Assembly (NCBI GenBank): GCA_021234155.1
Contig: JAJEKV010000016.1
Span: 19,707,063 to 19,771,062 of the forward strand
DNA: 64,000 bases
Direction: 5' to 3'
From: Isoetes taiwanensis
Taxonomy: Eukaryota > Streptophyta > Lycopodiopsida > Isoetales > Isoetaceae
Shown here one piece after another: positions 12,875-23,184 of the stretch. The position numbers were made by a program, and so were the translations under genes. The number at the start of each line of letters is the position of its first letter. Position 1 is the stretch's first letter. The notes under the pieces were generated by a model that worked only from the letters and a program-made list of their open reading frames with translations, did no database searches and was not told where the DNA came from.

Positions 12875-13169
12875 CCTAATCAATGGTGCAGGTCTTGATC
12901 TGGCAGCATTGTGCAAGAAAGAGGGAGAGGTCTTGGCACAACCCAGCAAAGCATTTCTGATTAGAATAGTGGACAAGTTTAATCTGGCTGGAGCTCTTCA
13001 AAGCAAGAAGGATGATGGGATAATGAAATATGTTTCACAAGCTGACTGCATCAAAGACACCCCTGAGGCTAGCCTGAGCAAAGTAGCTGAATCAATTGGA
13101 ATACAGCAAGATCAGGAGAATGAGGAGGACGATGAGATTGAGCTTCTTCTTAACCAGGTTTCTGAGTAA
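12875..13169 (+). CDS. Possible terminal exon, unknown acidic-tailed protein
   Basis: An open frame preceded by an acceptor-like CACTGCAG at 12,867-12,874 encodes NGAGLDLAALCKKEG, then QPSKAFLIRIVDKFNLAG and a strongly acidic end, QENEEDDEIELLLNQVSE, closed by TAA. Composition and the frame-preserving start look coding. The available ATG-like starts are not convincing, so it is better read as a 3' exon than as a complete gene. It ends only a few bases before the duplicated segment at 13,174. No family recognised. Confidence 0.35.
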
Positions 13170-13173
13170 ATAG

Positions 13174-14299
13174 GATCAGCTAAATGTGCACAGTAGTACA
13201 TACCATGCAGGAAGCTTTTGTTCGTGCATTGGTGCCAAAGATTTGTAGTGTCATGTGGAAGTTCACCAAGATGCATGCCATGAAATGACAATTTGGTACG
13301 TGGAAAGCCCATCTCTTACATCTCTATGATACCTTTGTTTCTTAGGGGCATTGTTATAAAAAATAGCACTAAGCTCCTCTAGTAAAATGGCACCATGTTT
13401 CTCTAGCAAAATGCCTAAACAAGCTTTGTTTCTATGGAGCTTGACATCTATGGTTCTATAGCATGAGCACTACGCTTCTATAGCAAAATGCCTAAAACAA
13501 GCTTTTATTTCTATGGACTTTGACAACTAGGGTCTATAGCATGATTGCTCATGATAGGACCCACTTTGTGAAATTTTAGCATCTACGTAAGGGATGCTTT
13601 TATCTTTTACTTAGCATTTACGTAAGGGATGCTTTTGCTTAACATTTTTTATTATGTATAAATGGCTTAGCCCTTTTGTTTGCATGTATGCCACTTGTTG
13701 GTATTTACTTTATTATTTGCATGCACACCTTTTGGTTCTAACATTACGAGCATAGAAATGGATCATTGTCATTTCCAAAGACAACTAGAGGTATGTCTTC
13801 GTAAAGCTTAAACATCATGTGCATACTTCTCTTGGCTAATCACGGGGGTGGTTATCACATGGGAAGGCAAATATTTGTGACCTAAATAGTTTTTCTAGGG
13901 TTTTCTTCTGAGCTTCGGCATTTCGTAGCTCCATGGACCTAGCCATGATTCTCTTTCAAGAGCTTACTTGGGCATATTTGAATCTTAAGATAGCTATTTT
14001 TCTCCTCGCCATTTTGCCACAAACATCTTCCCTGCTCCAAATTTTATTCATTGTGGAAAGTTCACGATTATGCAAGCACCATTTCTTCGTTGATTTCTTC
14101 GTTGTAGATCCTCGTTGTAAATCCGGTCATTCAATCTGTTATACAAGTCATCAATTATGCTGTTCCATTACTTCCAAGATGCTGTGTCAATGTTGCACTC
14201 ATACATGAGCTAAGCTCCATCACTTAGATTGCTGGTTTCCATCACAGTAGACATTGCAGACATGTCTAATTTCCATTCTCATGCGCTTGGACCTCAATG
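13174..14299. repeat. Duplicated segment, copy 1, left part
   Basis: Nearly identical to 25,557-26,677, including a shared run of phrases such as AAATGTGCACA, GTGTCATGTGGAAGTTCACC and CATCTACGTAAGGGATGC. It is interrupted at 14,300 by the TIR element and resumes at 23,185. The small frame at 13,933-14,208 is conserved in copy 2 but has no recognisable family. Confidence 0.95.
14296..14299. other. Target-site duplication AATG, left
   Basis: Matches AATG at 23,185-23,188; it occurs once in the empty site at 26,674. Confidence 0.85.
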
Positions 14300-14329
14300 A
14301 ACAAGGTTTAAAATGAAACGCACTTATTT
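14300..14329 (+). repeat. Left terminal inverted repeat
   Basis: 30 bp beginning AACAAGGTTTAAAATG. It pairs with 23,155-23,184 with two or three mismatches. Just inside lies a short hairpin, CGCACTTATTTAAGAAGTGCG. Confidence 0.9.
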
Positions 14330-14760
14330 AAGAAGTGCGTTTGAAAGATTCCTTTATAAAAATTGGAAACTTGAAAAAATGGACAAAATAGGGAGCAAAA
14401 TAGATTGTTGAGCAAATAGCATTCAAAATACCCCAAAAAAAGCAACATTTTTGAAGCCTTTTCATTTTTTAAGAAGGGCAAAAAAAAAAAAAGCTTGTTT
14501 TGAGGAGAAAGACATTACATTTAAAAACTCATTAAGTATTTGTTGTTGAAAATAGAAGGAAATATAGTTTTGTGTTTTTGCAAGCTTAATATAAGTACTA
14601 AGAAAATCAAACATAGAAAAAGAGAAAGAGTCCAAATCATGAATCAAAAAAAAAAGAATTGTTCTAATTAAGCATTGTTGAAGAGACAAAGTTTTCGGTT
14701 GAGAAATCTTCATCAAAATATATTAAAAATTAAGTAACACATATTACAATGAAAGGTAGT

Positions 14761-15147
14761 TTAAAATGTCATGCGTATAAATTTATACGGAGGTGGCTCT
14801 TCCCACCACGTGACTCTCTCTCCCCTTAGGATCAGGCCTCTTGCGAGGTTATAATAGCGTAGACGCCTTCCTCGATTCCAATGGTACAGTGTACAGTCAA
14901 GCTCCGGCTCGTGCACCACAAGCTCGTGATCGACGAACTCCACCTCCTCATTTCTTCTTCCCGTAAAGTGGAGGTCGGATTTCAGATATGTGCCTTTTAC
15001 ATCGCCAAAGACCATTTTTTGCTCCCAATTCCTCTTTTCATCAGAAAGGATTCACAAGAGCTTATCCCGGTCCCCGATGAAACTTATTTTGTCCGGGTCT
15101 ATGTCGACGGAGACAACATTAGCGCCCGCTTAGGGCGCAAAACCTAG
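14761..15147. other. Unrecognised open frames on both strands inside the TIR element
   Basis: Minus 14,761-15,015 and plus 14,881-15,147 overlap. The minus frame (GDVKGTYLKSDLHFTG, then HEPELDCTLYHWNRGRR) and the plus frame (IPVPDETYFVRVYVDGDN) both look protein-like, so I cannot say which strand codes. Neither is recognised. Confidence 0.2.
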
Positions 15148-15528
15148 CTGGGGTGCATGAGCCGAAAATGCGTCTAAGATCCAAATCCCGTGGAAAAAAC
15201 CATCAGATCAAATTATTTATAAGTCGCCGTGGCTTCGATATATGGGACACCACAAATACTTTGTCGGTGGGTCTCTTAAATTTTGCAAAACCGCCGAACC
15301 AAAAAGCATTGCGTGGAGGGAGTCTTTTCATTCTCGCTGTGATTAAAGTGAACCATGGTTTTTTTGGCGTCTAGCACTGTAAAACCCTATGTGAAAGTGC
15401 TCAAAACAACTTACTAAGCGCTGACCACCACCATGACCCTTAACGCTTGTTTTAAGCCCGCCAAACAAAGACAACAATGAAATATTAGTAAAATAAAAAC
15501 AAGGAAAATAAGTTAGCTCAAGTAGTGT

Positions 15529-15695
15529 GGCGTATAAATTTATACTGGTTGCCTTGCGGTATAAATTTATACCGGGGAGTTGCCTTGCAGATAAATTATA
15601 TACCCGCAATCGATAAATTTATACTGACATTGCCTTGCTATATAAATTTAAACCTTAGGGCGGTTGTGGTATAAATTTATACCGTGGAGTTACTA
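15529..15695. repeat. Palindromic repeat cluster 1 (about 6 units)
   Basis: Units of, or close to, GGTATAAATTTATACC, a perfect 16-bp palindrome, separated by 10-20 bp of GC-richer spacer. A single diverged unit lies earlier at about 14,774-14,790. Confidence 0.9.
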
Positions 15696-16778
15696 AAAAA
15701 GAAAAGCGCTAAATGTTAAGCTTACCAAATGCAAGCTTTTCAAAAGCCTAAGACATGCATGAGCTCCTCCCATAGGTTTAAGCAATCACATTGTTTGTAG
15801 GTCCGAATGGAAAATAATGACCCTCCGGTTAGCGGATAAGGTGACTTCCTTTAGGCCTTCCAAAAGAGTGGACTTGCACCGCGGCGTGAAAGCCTCCTGC
15901 CTCAAAAAAGCCGGCCCTTAATTTTGAAACCATAGGGAATATCCGCAATGCATAATGTGAAGTTCTGCTTCTCCAAAAGTGTCCCCACCTCGCGGTAATC
16001 ACCCCTCAACAACTCAGACATGCGCACGACCAAACGTTGTAAATCTTTCATAAGAAGTGTCAAAGCCGCTTAGTGGCTACCTCCTTTCCCCTCGCTCGAT
16101 TGCCTTAAGTCTCTTCCTTCTTCCTTGGCCCCTCACGAACCGTGTTTAAAAAATCCAAATGGGAGCCCCTTTTTCTTGTTCTCAGAAGAATATTGTGAGA
16201 AAAAAGGCACAAACACGTAACATATTTTAGCAAAACTTACCCAGCCCACTAAAGTTAACAAACAAGGTTTCTAATAATACTATCGCTGGTACAACTTGGG
16301 TAGAGAAGTTTGCACTCCTCCCAAATTCCTCAAGGTTTAGTCGCTTCATTAACTCCGGCCCGGCAGGTAACAATGTCTTTCTCGATCGCAAAGAGAAACA
16401 TGTTGTAAGACCGTAAAATGTAGAAGAAAGACGGCATTGCAAATGTGGCTTACGCCTTAGCTTCCTTGGCCATTTCGGCCCTAATGTAAATTCCTTTGGC
16501 CAATGACTTTTCCAAAAAGGCTTAACAAAATTTTTTTTTTTTAATCCCCAACTGCGTCCGGTACAATGCTCATATTTTTCTGTTTTAATTCTCCACCCTT
16601 TTTGGTTTTTTTCTCAAGGAGCTGGCTTGCTCTTTTAAGCTCACCATCTTCGAACATACAAAAAATTCTTTCTTGAAGATCCCACACCTGTAAATGGACA
16701 AACGCCATTAGTTTAGTGTTGCTTAGCGTAAGAGAATATGTTGCAGTCTACTTTCTAAACACGCATGGTGTGTAGTCA

Positions 16779-17135
16779 CGGTATAAATTTATACCGTCCC
16801 TGGACACGGTATAAATTTATACCGACTAGTCGCGATAAAATTTATACCGCGCCTAGTCGCGGGTATAAATTTATATCAGGTAGTTTCGTTACGTATAAAT
16901 TTATATCGCGTTCCGCCACTCAAGATAAATTTATATCAGCGACTAGGCACCGTGATAAAATTTATACCGCGACTAGGGACGGTATAAATTTATACCGTGC
17001 CGGGCCACGGTATAAATTTATAATCAAGGGATAGCACGTATAAATTTATATCGCGCCCCGCATTTATAAATTTATACCGCCTAGTCAGCGTATAAATTTA
17101 TATCGGTGGCCGCACGGTATAAATTTATACCGTGC
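16779..17135. repeat. Palindromic repeat cluster 2 (about 13 units)
   Basis: Thirteen copies of RTATAAATTTATAYC with period about 27-30 bp. Spacers are unlike one another except for recurring words (CTAGTCGCG, GACTAG). Open frames across the cluster simply repeat INLYR or YKFIP from the palindrome. Confidence 0.95.
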
Positions 17136-18179
17136 GAAGGCACTTGTAAACACGCTAAACACTACAAAACATAGAAAGAAGAGCAGCTTCTTACTTGACC
17201 ATCTCTGAATGCCACCGAAAGTAGTTATCGTGATGTTTTACCGCCATAATGGGCTTCTTATCATAGTCATAGGCGAGGCAAAGATCCGCACGCAGGCTTC
17301 TCAAGCTCCCCGCAGCCTTTGTTCTTTGCTTTTAAAATCCTCCATACATTTGTTTAAATTCCACGCACTACCTGCGGTCATGAAACGGATCTTGTCTATT
17401 AAACTCATTTTTAATGCAAGTCATTGTCGAGATTATGACTCACGGCAATGACTTTTGCTTCTTCATCCGTTACACCAACGTATATATGTGTTTCTCGCTT
17501 TTCCACACTTCGTTACGGCTTTCCTCTTTTTGCTAGTTCTTTCCTTTGCCTTGTAACTATGTGTGCCTCCAAGAACGTAGTATGTAATCTTCAAGTCAGC
17601 CTTCTTGTAATCTTTTAGTTGGTTGCACCGACTCGGCCCACCATAACAACTAGTGGCTTACACATGGGCATGAGGATTTCTTCTCATTCTTTGTTTCAAG
17701 ATAGCCACATGTGCCGTATACGCCTTCCGGACCGTAGCACTCGGACCCCATCTTCATTTTTAGGTGGCCTCTTAATGGTGCTCAATGTCAAAGAAATAGT
17801 TTGCTTTAGCGCTTTAGTGTCATTCACCCGGCTTTGAGAATAGCACTTGATTTATCCGCAGGCTTCACAACAATATCCGCCTCCGGGGCCTCTCAAGAGC
17901 TTCGTTGACTCCTCTATAGTCAAAGCCTTTGTGCCTCTAGATTTCTTTTGTAGGAGCCCGTGGTATCTACTACGAGGGAATGCTTTCTACCCTTTCCCTT
18001 TGTTACCACCGTTCCTCTTCCTCTTCTTCTTCTACTTCCCATCGTCCTTCTCTTCAAACTCTTCGATGGGAGTCCGGTAACCGAGACCTTTGACCAACTT
18101 TTTTGTTTCTTCTTCAGCACAACCGACATTAAAATGTCCACTATATCCCTTGTCAATGCGGTTAAGTTAGGAAGATGAC

Positions 18180-19256
18180 GGGTATAAATTTATAATGTAA
18201 AGACACTAAACAATACTTACATGGCCACTCTTGTAATTGTCACCACGATACTCTTGCACATCTTTGGGTTTGCACATGCTTATTCAAGCATTTTACTTTC
18301 AAGAACGAAGACTTCCCCTGTCATGCATGCACTTCATTAAGATTTCATCATCGACCTCTGAGCAATAAGGTTGATAATTTCGCGGCTAGGTAATAATCGT
18401 CACTCTTGTATTTGCCCTTCCCCTCGATTGATGACACAAAGGTACGCCTCGGTGGTTTGCTCTCTCTTGCACCCCTCGGGCGGACGCACTTAACGCCCCG
18501 GTCTTTCGGTTCAGATGTCCGTGGGCTCTATTGGTGCAGCCTTTGATGACTGGCCCTTGTTTACAAACTTGATCCCCGGGCTGGAAAAGCGAAGAAGGCC
18601 ATTTTATGCAAGAAACAGGGCCTTTTTTCGACCTTTTGTACCATAAAAACAAGAAAAAATAAAGGCTTAAAAAGAGCATAAAATCTACACTAAATTATCA
18701 CTTTATTTGTGTTATTTAAGCTTAAAACGCAAGAATATTACTGAAATTTTAAGGTTTGCGACACTTTTTTAAGCACTAGACACCAAGATTCCAAAATGGT
18801 TCGGATCGGGTATAAATTTATACCGCCGAGCCTGGCGGTATAAATTTATACCAACCGCAATACGCCCGGTATAAATTTATACCGCACGTGCTCGGAGCCG
18901 TATAAATTTATACCGCTCAGAACACGCCGGTATAAATTTATACCGCTAGGTGCTCGAGCTTAATATAAATTTATACCGCTCCAGACCACGAATCCAGATA
19001 AATTTATACCGCTAGGTGCTCGAAAGCGGATAAATTTATACCGATCGTGTTCTATATCCAGATAAATTTATACCGCCGAGCACCTCATGTATAAATTTAT
19101 ACCGATCCAGGAGGTATATCGGTATAAATTTATATCGACGTGATTCTGAATCCAGATAAATTTATACCGCTAGCGGTATAAATTTATACCGCTCTGTTCA
19201 ATGCGGTCGATAAATTTATACCGATCCAGAACTATATCGGTATAAAGTTATACCGT
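18180..19256. repeat. Palindromic repeat cluster 3 (1 + 15 units)
   Basis: One unit lies at 18,181-18,195 and fifteen more at 18,808-19,256. Many are perfect GGTATAAATTTATACC, several start as CAGATAAATTTATACC, and one has a G in the core. Spacers share GAGCACC, CTAGGTGCTCG and ATCCAGA. Confidence 0.95.
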
Positions 19257-19517
19257 AGCACTCTAGCATTAAAACAAAAGAGAAACTAGAACAAGAGACG
19301 TAGTAGACTTTACGCGGCCATGACAAGATAGACCCGCGTATAGACGCGTCCGTAGAGCAAATAAGGGGGTATATAAGCCGCACCGCAGCCTTCGACTCGA
19401 AATGCTGTATATAGAAAATATTAGGTGGCGGTACCGCTTAATTACCTTGCTAAGTGCCGCTTCATATAGCGGCTTCTCCATAAAAGTTTTCAATACAAGT
19501 GTTCTGTGAGTTTTCGT

Positions 19518-19656
19518 GATAAATTTATACCGCCTCGTTTATGTTAAAATCCTCTGTATAAATTTATACCATCTCCATATAAATTTATACAGTCACCGCC
19601 TAAGTTTTTTTTTTTCCTCAGATAAATTTATACCCACTTCAGATAAATTTATACCG
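19518..19656. repeat. Palindromic repeat cluster 4 (5 units)
   Basis: Five diverged units, mostly GATAAATTTATACC. They lie immediately upstream of the proline-rich frame at 19,658, so the palindromes could be part of a promoter or transposase-binding region for the downstream gene; this is inference. Confidence 0.85.
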
Positions 19657-19657
19657 T

Positions 19658-20307
19658 ATGGCTCGAGAAAAAAACCTCAAGCAGAGCCTCAACTCCCCGC
19701 TCGCAGGCTTCCTCCCGCAAATGGCTTTCACACCTCCTCAACAGACACCGGAAGTAGCCACGAATATTCTACATCCCACATTCCAACACCCGGCCTCTCA
19801 GAGTTTGCTCCAAAGAAGACCACCTCGGCTTCCACCACCGCCCAATTTACTCCACCACAACTCGCTCAAACGCCGTCACGCCCCCACCACGCGCTTTCAC
19901 CCCTCACCTCAAAGCTAGAGAGGGTCGACTACCTCCTCCAATTCATTTTAGTACGCCGCCCATAGTCCACCGTAGGCTCCCTCCACTCAGGCAAATCACA
20001 CCAACTCCATCCATTTCGCTAAATGGTACTACAACAAGTGGGAGCAACAAATACACGCAACTCCCCTGTTTCTACGACATTTCAGAGCTGGTCAACCACG
20101 CCACCGCCCTCGACACTTTTTCCCGAGAGAGGGAAAGCACCCCCCGTGCCTTGCCCACATCAAACCTCTCAAAGATCTACAAGTACACCTCATGTTGATC
20201 TCTCGACGAAGAAACACCTCATGTTGATGTCTCGCACGAGGACCTACCAAAGCCACAAGACTCCATGTTCAATTCAAAGCCCCTCAAGTAAAAATCTTAA
20301 AGCGTAA
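19658..20307 (+). CDS. Proline/serine-rich frames, possible 5' part of the element's gene
   Basis: Frames at 19,658-19,918, 19,516-19,965 and 20,023-20,307 all read low-complexity Pro/Ser/Thr/His-rich sequence (PPQQTPEVATNILHP, for example). A disordered N-terminal region of the downstream DUF7869-type gene is possible, with frames broken by indels. No domain is recognised. Confidence 0.3.
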
Positions 20308-20762
20308 CTTACACAAGACAAAGATGTACAACCGTTAGAAGAAAGAAACTCATGGATCTAGGCTCACTTGCGGGCAACACATACAAAGCAATCATTGTTC
20401 TCAACGTTGTTTGCTTAAGATTGGACTAAAGGAATTGAGGTTGCTTCGTGATAGTTACAGTTCAATGACTCGCTAGACCAAAGGGGCTACTTAGCCTTCA
20501 ATATTAGGCCGATGATGGTGAGAAGTTTACTTTACACAGCCTGGTGGCCACACCGGCATCAAAACGGCCTTCAAATTGATTCATGCTTTAGGCGTGACGG
20601 ACTTTGACCGCTGAAGAAAAGGCTTGACAAGAATCCGTGCATCAATGACTACCGCCATTCAGAGGCATAACCAAATTCATGCTCTTCAATGTGTTTCTGG
20701 ATGGAAGGTTTCTTTAAGGAGTCTTGTGAGAAACTCCCCAACAGCCCTATGTACCACTTTGA

Positions 20763-21800
20763 GTGACAATTTCACCTAAACAAGAAGTCTACGATAATTA
20801 TAAGGAGATGTGTGTTGAGGTGGAGAACGCTTTGTCCGCTACTTACTTTTTTTATCGCGGAAAAAAGAGTTTTCTCGCCATGGCCATTCCTAGAAAGCAT
20901 AGGATGTCCGTTTGTGCTACATGCTCAATTAAAAGCTTCGAGACAAAATGCAAGGACACTTCACACTAAAAGTAAGCTTCCAGACGTGTTCTTGCCTAGT
21001 TCTACTTAAAAGTAGGTTCTTTCCTAAACATGTTTTCCTTTCGGATGCATTGAAGGAGAAACCGAACAAGCACTGAGAACAACAATCTTTGGAAAGGAGA
21101 AAATTGACAAAACATAGGAAGAAAGCACCGAACAACCACTCAACTACATATCGGGCTTGTTATTGATGGAATGGACCGAAGAAGACCACCCTACCACATT
21201 TTGTCAATGTGCCTAAGGATGTCTTTCTTGAAGAAGATTTCATACATCCGCATGTTGTTGGTGCTATGGTATTTAATGGAAAACTATCTTGCAAGGCATT
21301 TTGAATTATCCAAACATTCATGCTGATCCAAATCTCACTATCACAATATTGAATAAGCTTCTTTCCAATCTAGAACATATACCACGGCTTCAGTATCTTG
21401 ACTAGATAACACGACAAGGAAAAATAAGAATCAGCGTTGTTTGCTTATCATTGGTTATGTTAGTAGAGAAACAAATCTTCAAGAAGGTGAAGATTGGTTT
21501 CCTCGCTTGTTGGTCATACACACCCACCAAATTGATCGATGTTCGATGAGGTTCTCTAAACGCCTTGCTCGAAAAAAAAAAAAGCCCGCCAGCCATGATT
21601 GAGGTCATCCAAGATTCCTACAATCCTCGTCCGGACATCGAAGTTATTGGAAGAAACTTATGATTTCAAGGAATGGATTTTTCAAGAGATCAACTAGGTC
21701 ACCGTGGCTATTGAGCCCCTTGAGAAACATTACATTCCAAAGATCGATCAAAATTTCACTTGTAGATGGCAAGGCCATCTTACAAGGAAAGAAATATGCC
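20763..21800 (+). pseudogene. DUF7869-type protein (putative transposase of the TIR element), frames broken
   Basis: Successive plus-strand fragments in changing frames line up in the order I know for the widespread DUF7869 family: YKEMCVEVENALSATYFF (about 20,799), RKHRMSVCATC (about 20,895), LVIDGMD (about 21,158), KKTTLPHFVNVPKDVF (21,179) with VVGAMVFNGK, NIHADPNLTITILNKLL (21,315), LDNTTR followed by a shifted ENKNQ (21,402-21,432), IFKKVKIGFL (21,477), VGHTH (21,509-21,523) and CSMRFSKRLAR (about 21,535). The paired acidic LDN and GHTH..ID motifs are the hallmark of the family. At least six frame changes are needed, several near places where methylated-CHG base-calling errors are suspected. 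The family's role in transposition is inferred from its position inside this element. Confidence 0.75.
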
Positions 21801-22571
21801 ACATCCTTGCAAAGGCGGCCAGTTGTGTATTCAATTCATTCAAGCAACATCCCCAATACTAGTTCCATGCTCTCTCTTCAGAGCAAATGCCTCTAAAAAG
21901 CTTGAAAGAAATCACAAAGAGTAAAAGGGAGGGAAGAGCATTTGACTCAAATAAATCATTGGATTGTATTGAGACAAGTATTCAAATTCCTGCTCTAACC
22001 ACTTTGGGAGGCGATGCTTTTATGGTGGCCTCAATTTTTTCTCGGCAACGTGACATGTTGCAAGCTTCATTACAAGGTCGAAGACCGAGTTACATTCAAC
22101 TGGCCATCTAGGCAAACCCTCCCCGTGCAAGTTGAGAATCAAGAGGAACATGTAGAGATATTGGCTAGCTTTCGGATGAAGATGACAGAGTCATGTACAC
22201 CGCCCTAGACGCCTGACGCCACAACAAGTTGCTCGAGTATCCGGTTCAGTCTCCTCGAGATTCGTAAAGGAATGCTCATAGCGCCCCGGTGATAATGATG
22301 AGTCCGGGAAGCCGCTCGCTAGCTAAAGTAATCGAGGTAACAAGAGAGGATGGAATTCCCACTCAATTAAAAGTGCAATCGATGAGAACGATCACGCCAA
22401 TGCTTTCGGGGAGTTATACTTTGGAGATGGTAAAACAGAGGGGAAAGAGAGCAAAGTCCAAAGCAAGTACCGCCGCCATAGATCTATCCGGGCGAAGGTT
22501 CTTGCATATGACTTTGTTCCGATCACCGCTAATAAGTTACGTATGGTCACTCAAACTTTAATAAGGTCAGC

Positions 22572-22775
22572 ATGTGGATTAGACAAACAAGCCAAAAAGG
22601 TGGCCAAAAAGATGATGATGAAGACTCACTTGTAGACAAGGAGGAAGAAGATCGCTCGAGTACATCCAAAGGCCGAGTGAAGCCGAGGATGAAGGCTCGA
22701 GTGATCGTGGGAATAAATGAGTCAGAGGATGAGATGCATCTTGATCTTGCTGCAAAATGTAAGTTTGTCCGATGA
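22572..22775 (+). CDS. Acidic/basic charged frame, probable C-terminal part of the element gene
   Basis: Encodes KDDDEDSLVDKEEEDRSS, then a basic GRVKPRMKARV stretch and ESEDEMHLDLAAKCKFVR. The charged, low-complexity character and its position between the DUF7869-type fragments and the right TIR suggest the tail of that gene or a second small gene. No family is recognised. Confidence 0.3.
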   Translation: MWIRQTSQKGGQKDDDEDSLVDKEEEDRSSTSKGRVKPRMKARVIVGINESEDEMHLDLAAKCKFVR

Positions 22776-23154
22776 CTCGAACATGTAAAGAACAGAAAGT
22801 GTGATGATTGTCTCATCAAAATATCCTATATTTTTGACAATTTTGTTCATAATTTTGTACAATTTTCACAACCTTGAATATATCACTTCTTTGTCACTCT
22901 ACTACCCTTGCTATTTTTTTTATTGCCCCTTTTTTGCTACACTTTATAAAAGTAACTATTTTTTGTTCTAGTTTAGGAGGATGAAAATTGCTATTTAAAA
23001 TTTTTGCAACGAAAGTTATGTTCAATCAACCCTCAAAAATGGTACCTAAATTACTTAAATTGTCACACCTGTCACAAAAAAATCTTAAAATGGACTTTTT
23101 TGGGGAATTTTAGGGAATCTTTCAAAGATTCCTTTTTGAAGTCGCTTTCCAAAG

Positions 23155-23184
23155 AAATAAGTGCTTTTCATTTTAAACTTTGTT
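23155..23184 (-). repeat. Right terminal inverted repeat
   Basis: Ends ...CATTTTAAACTTTGTT, the reverse complement of the left end except for two or three positions. AATG follows directly. Confidence 0.9.

Larger units (their letters stand above)
15700..19515. other. Interior of the TIR element without recognised genes
   Basis: Apart from the palindrome clusters, I see only short frames (16,227-16,442 minus; 17,209-17,451, 17,619-17,837 and 17,847-18,178 plus; 18,386-18,679 minus) with no family resemblance. CTG/CAG-associated sequence errors could hide coding sequence here. Confidence 0.4.
14300..23184 (+). mobile_element. 8,885-bp TIR DNA transposon with DUF7869-type gene
   Basis: The ends are inverted repeats of about 30 bp: AACAAGGTTTAAAATGAAA at 14,300 and, on the other strand from 23,184, AACAAAGTTTAAAATGAAA. 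Both continue with GCACTTATTT, and both carry GAAAGATTCC slightly further in. The element is flanked by AATG at 14,296-14,299 and 23,185-23,188. The uninterrupted copy of the host sequence has AATG once, so the limits and the 4-bp target duplication are directly supported. Inside are a gene resembling DUF7869 proteins (about 20,760-21,800), a proline-rich frame, an acidic frame and about 40 copies of a palindrome. The superfamily is not assigned. Confidence 0.9.

Noticed and set aside
16765-17034. Frame repeating INLYR and YKFIP
   Set aside because: Every repeat is the palindrome GGTATAAATTTATACC read through; spacers vary in length and frame.
16779-19656. CRISPR-like array of repeats and unlike spacers
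   Set aside because: The repeat is only 16 bp and fully palindromic, spacers are 10-20 bp and uneven, there are no cas genes and the context is a eukaryotic transposon.
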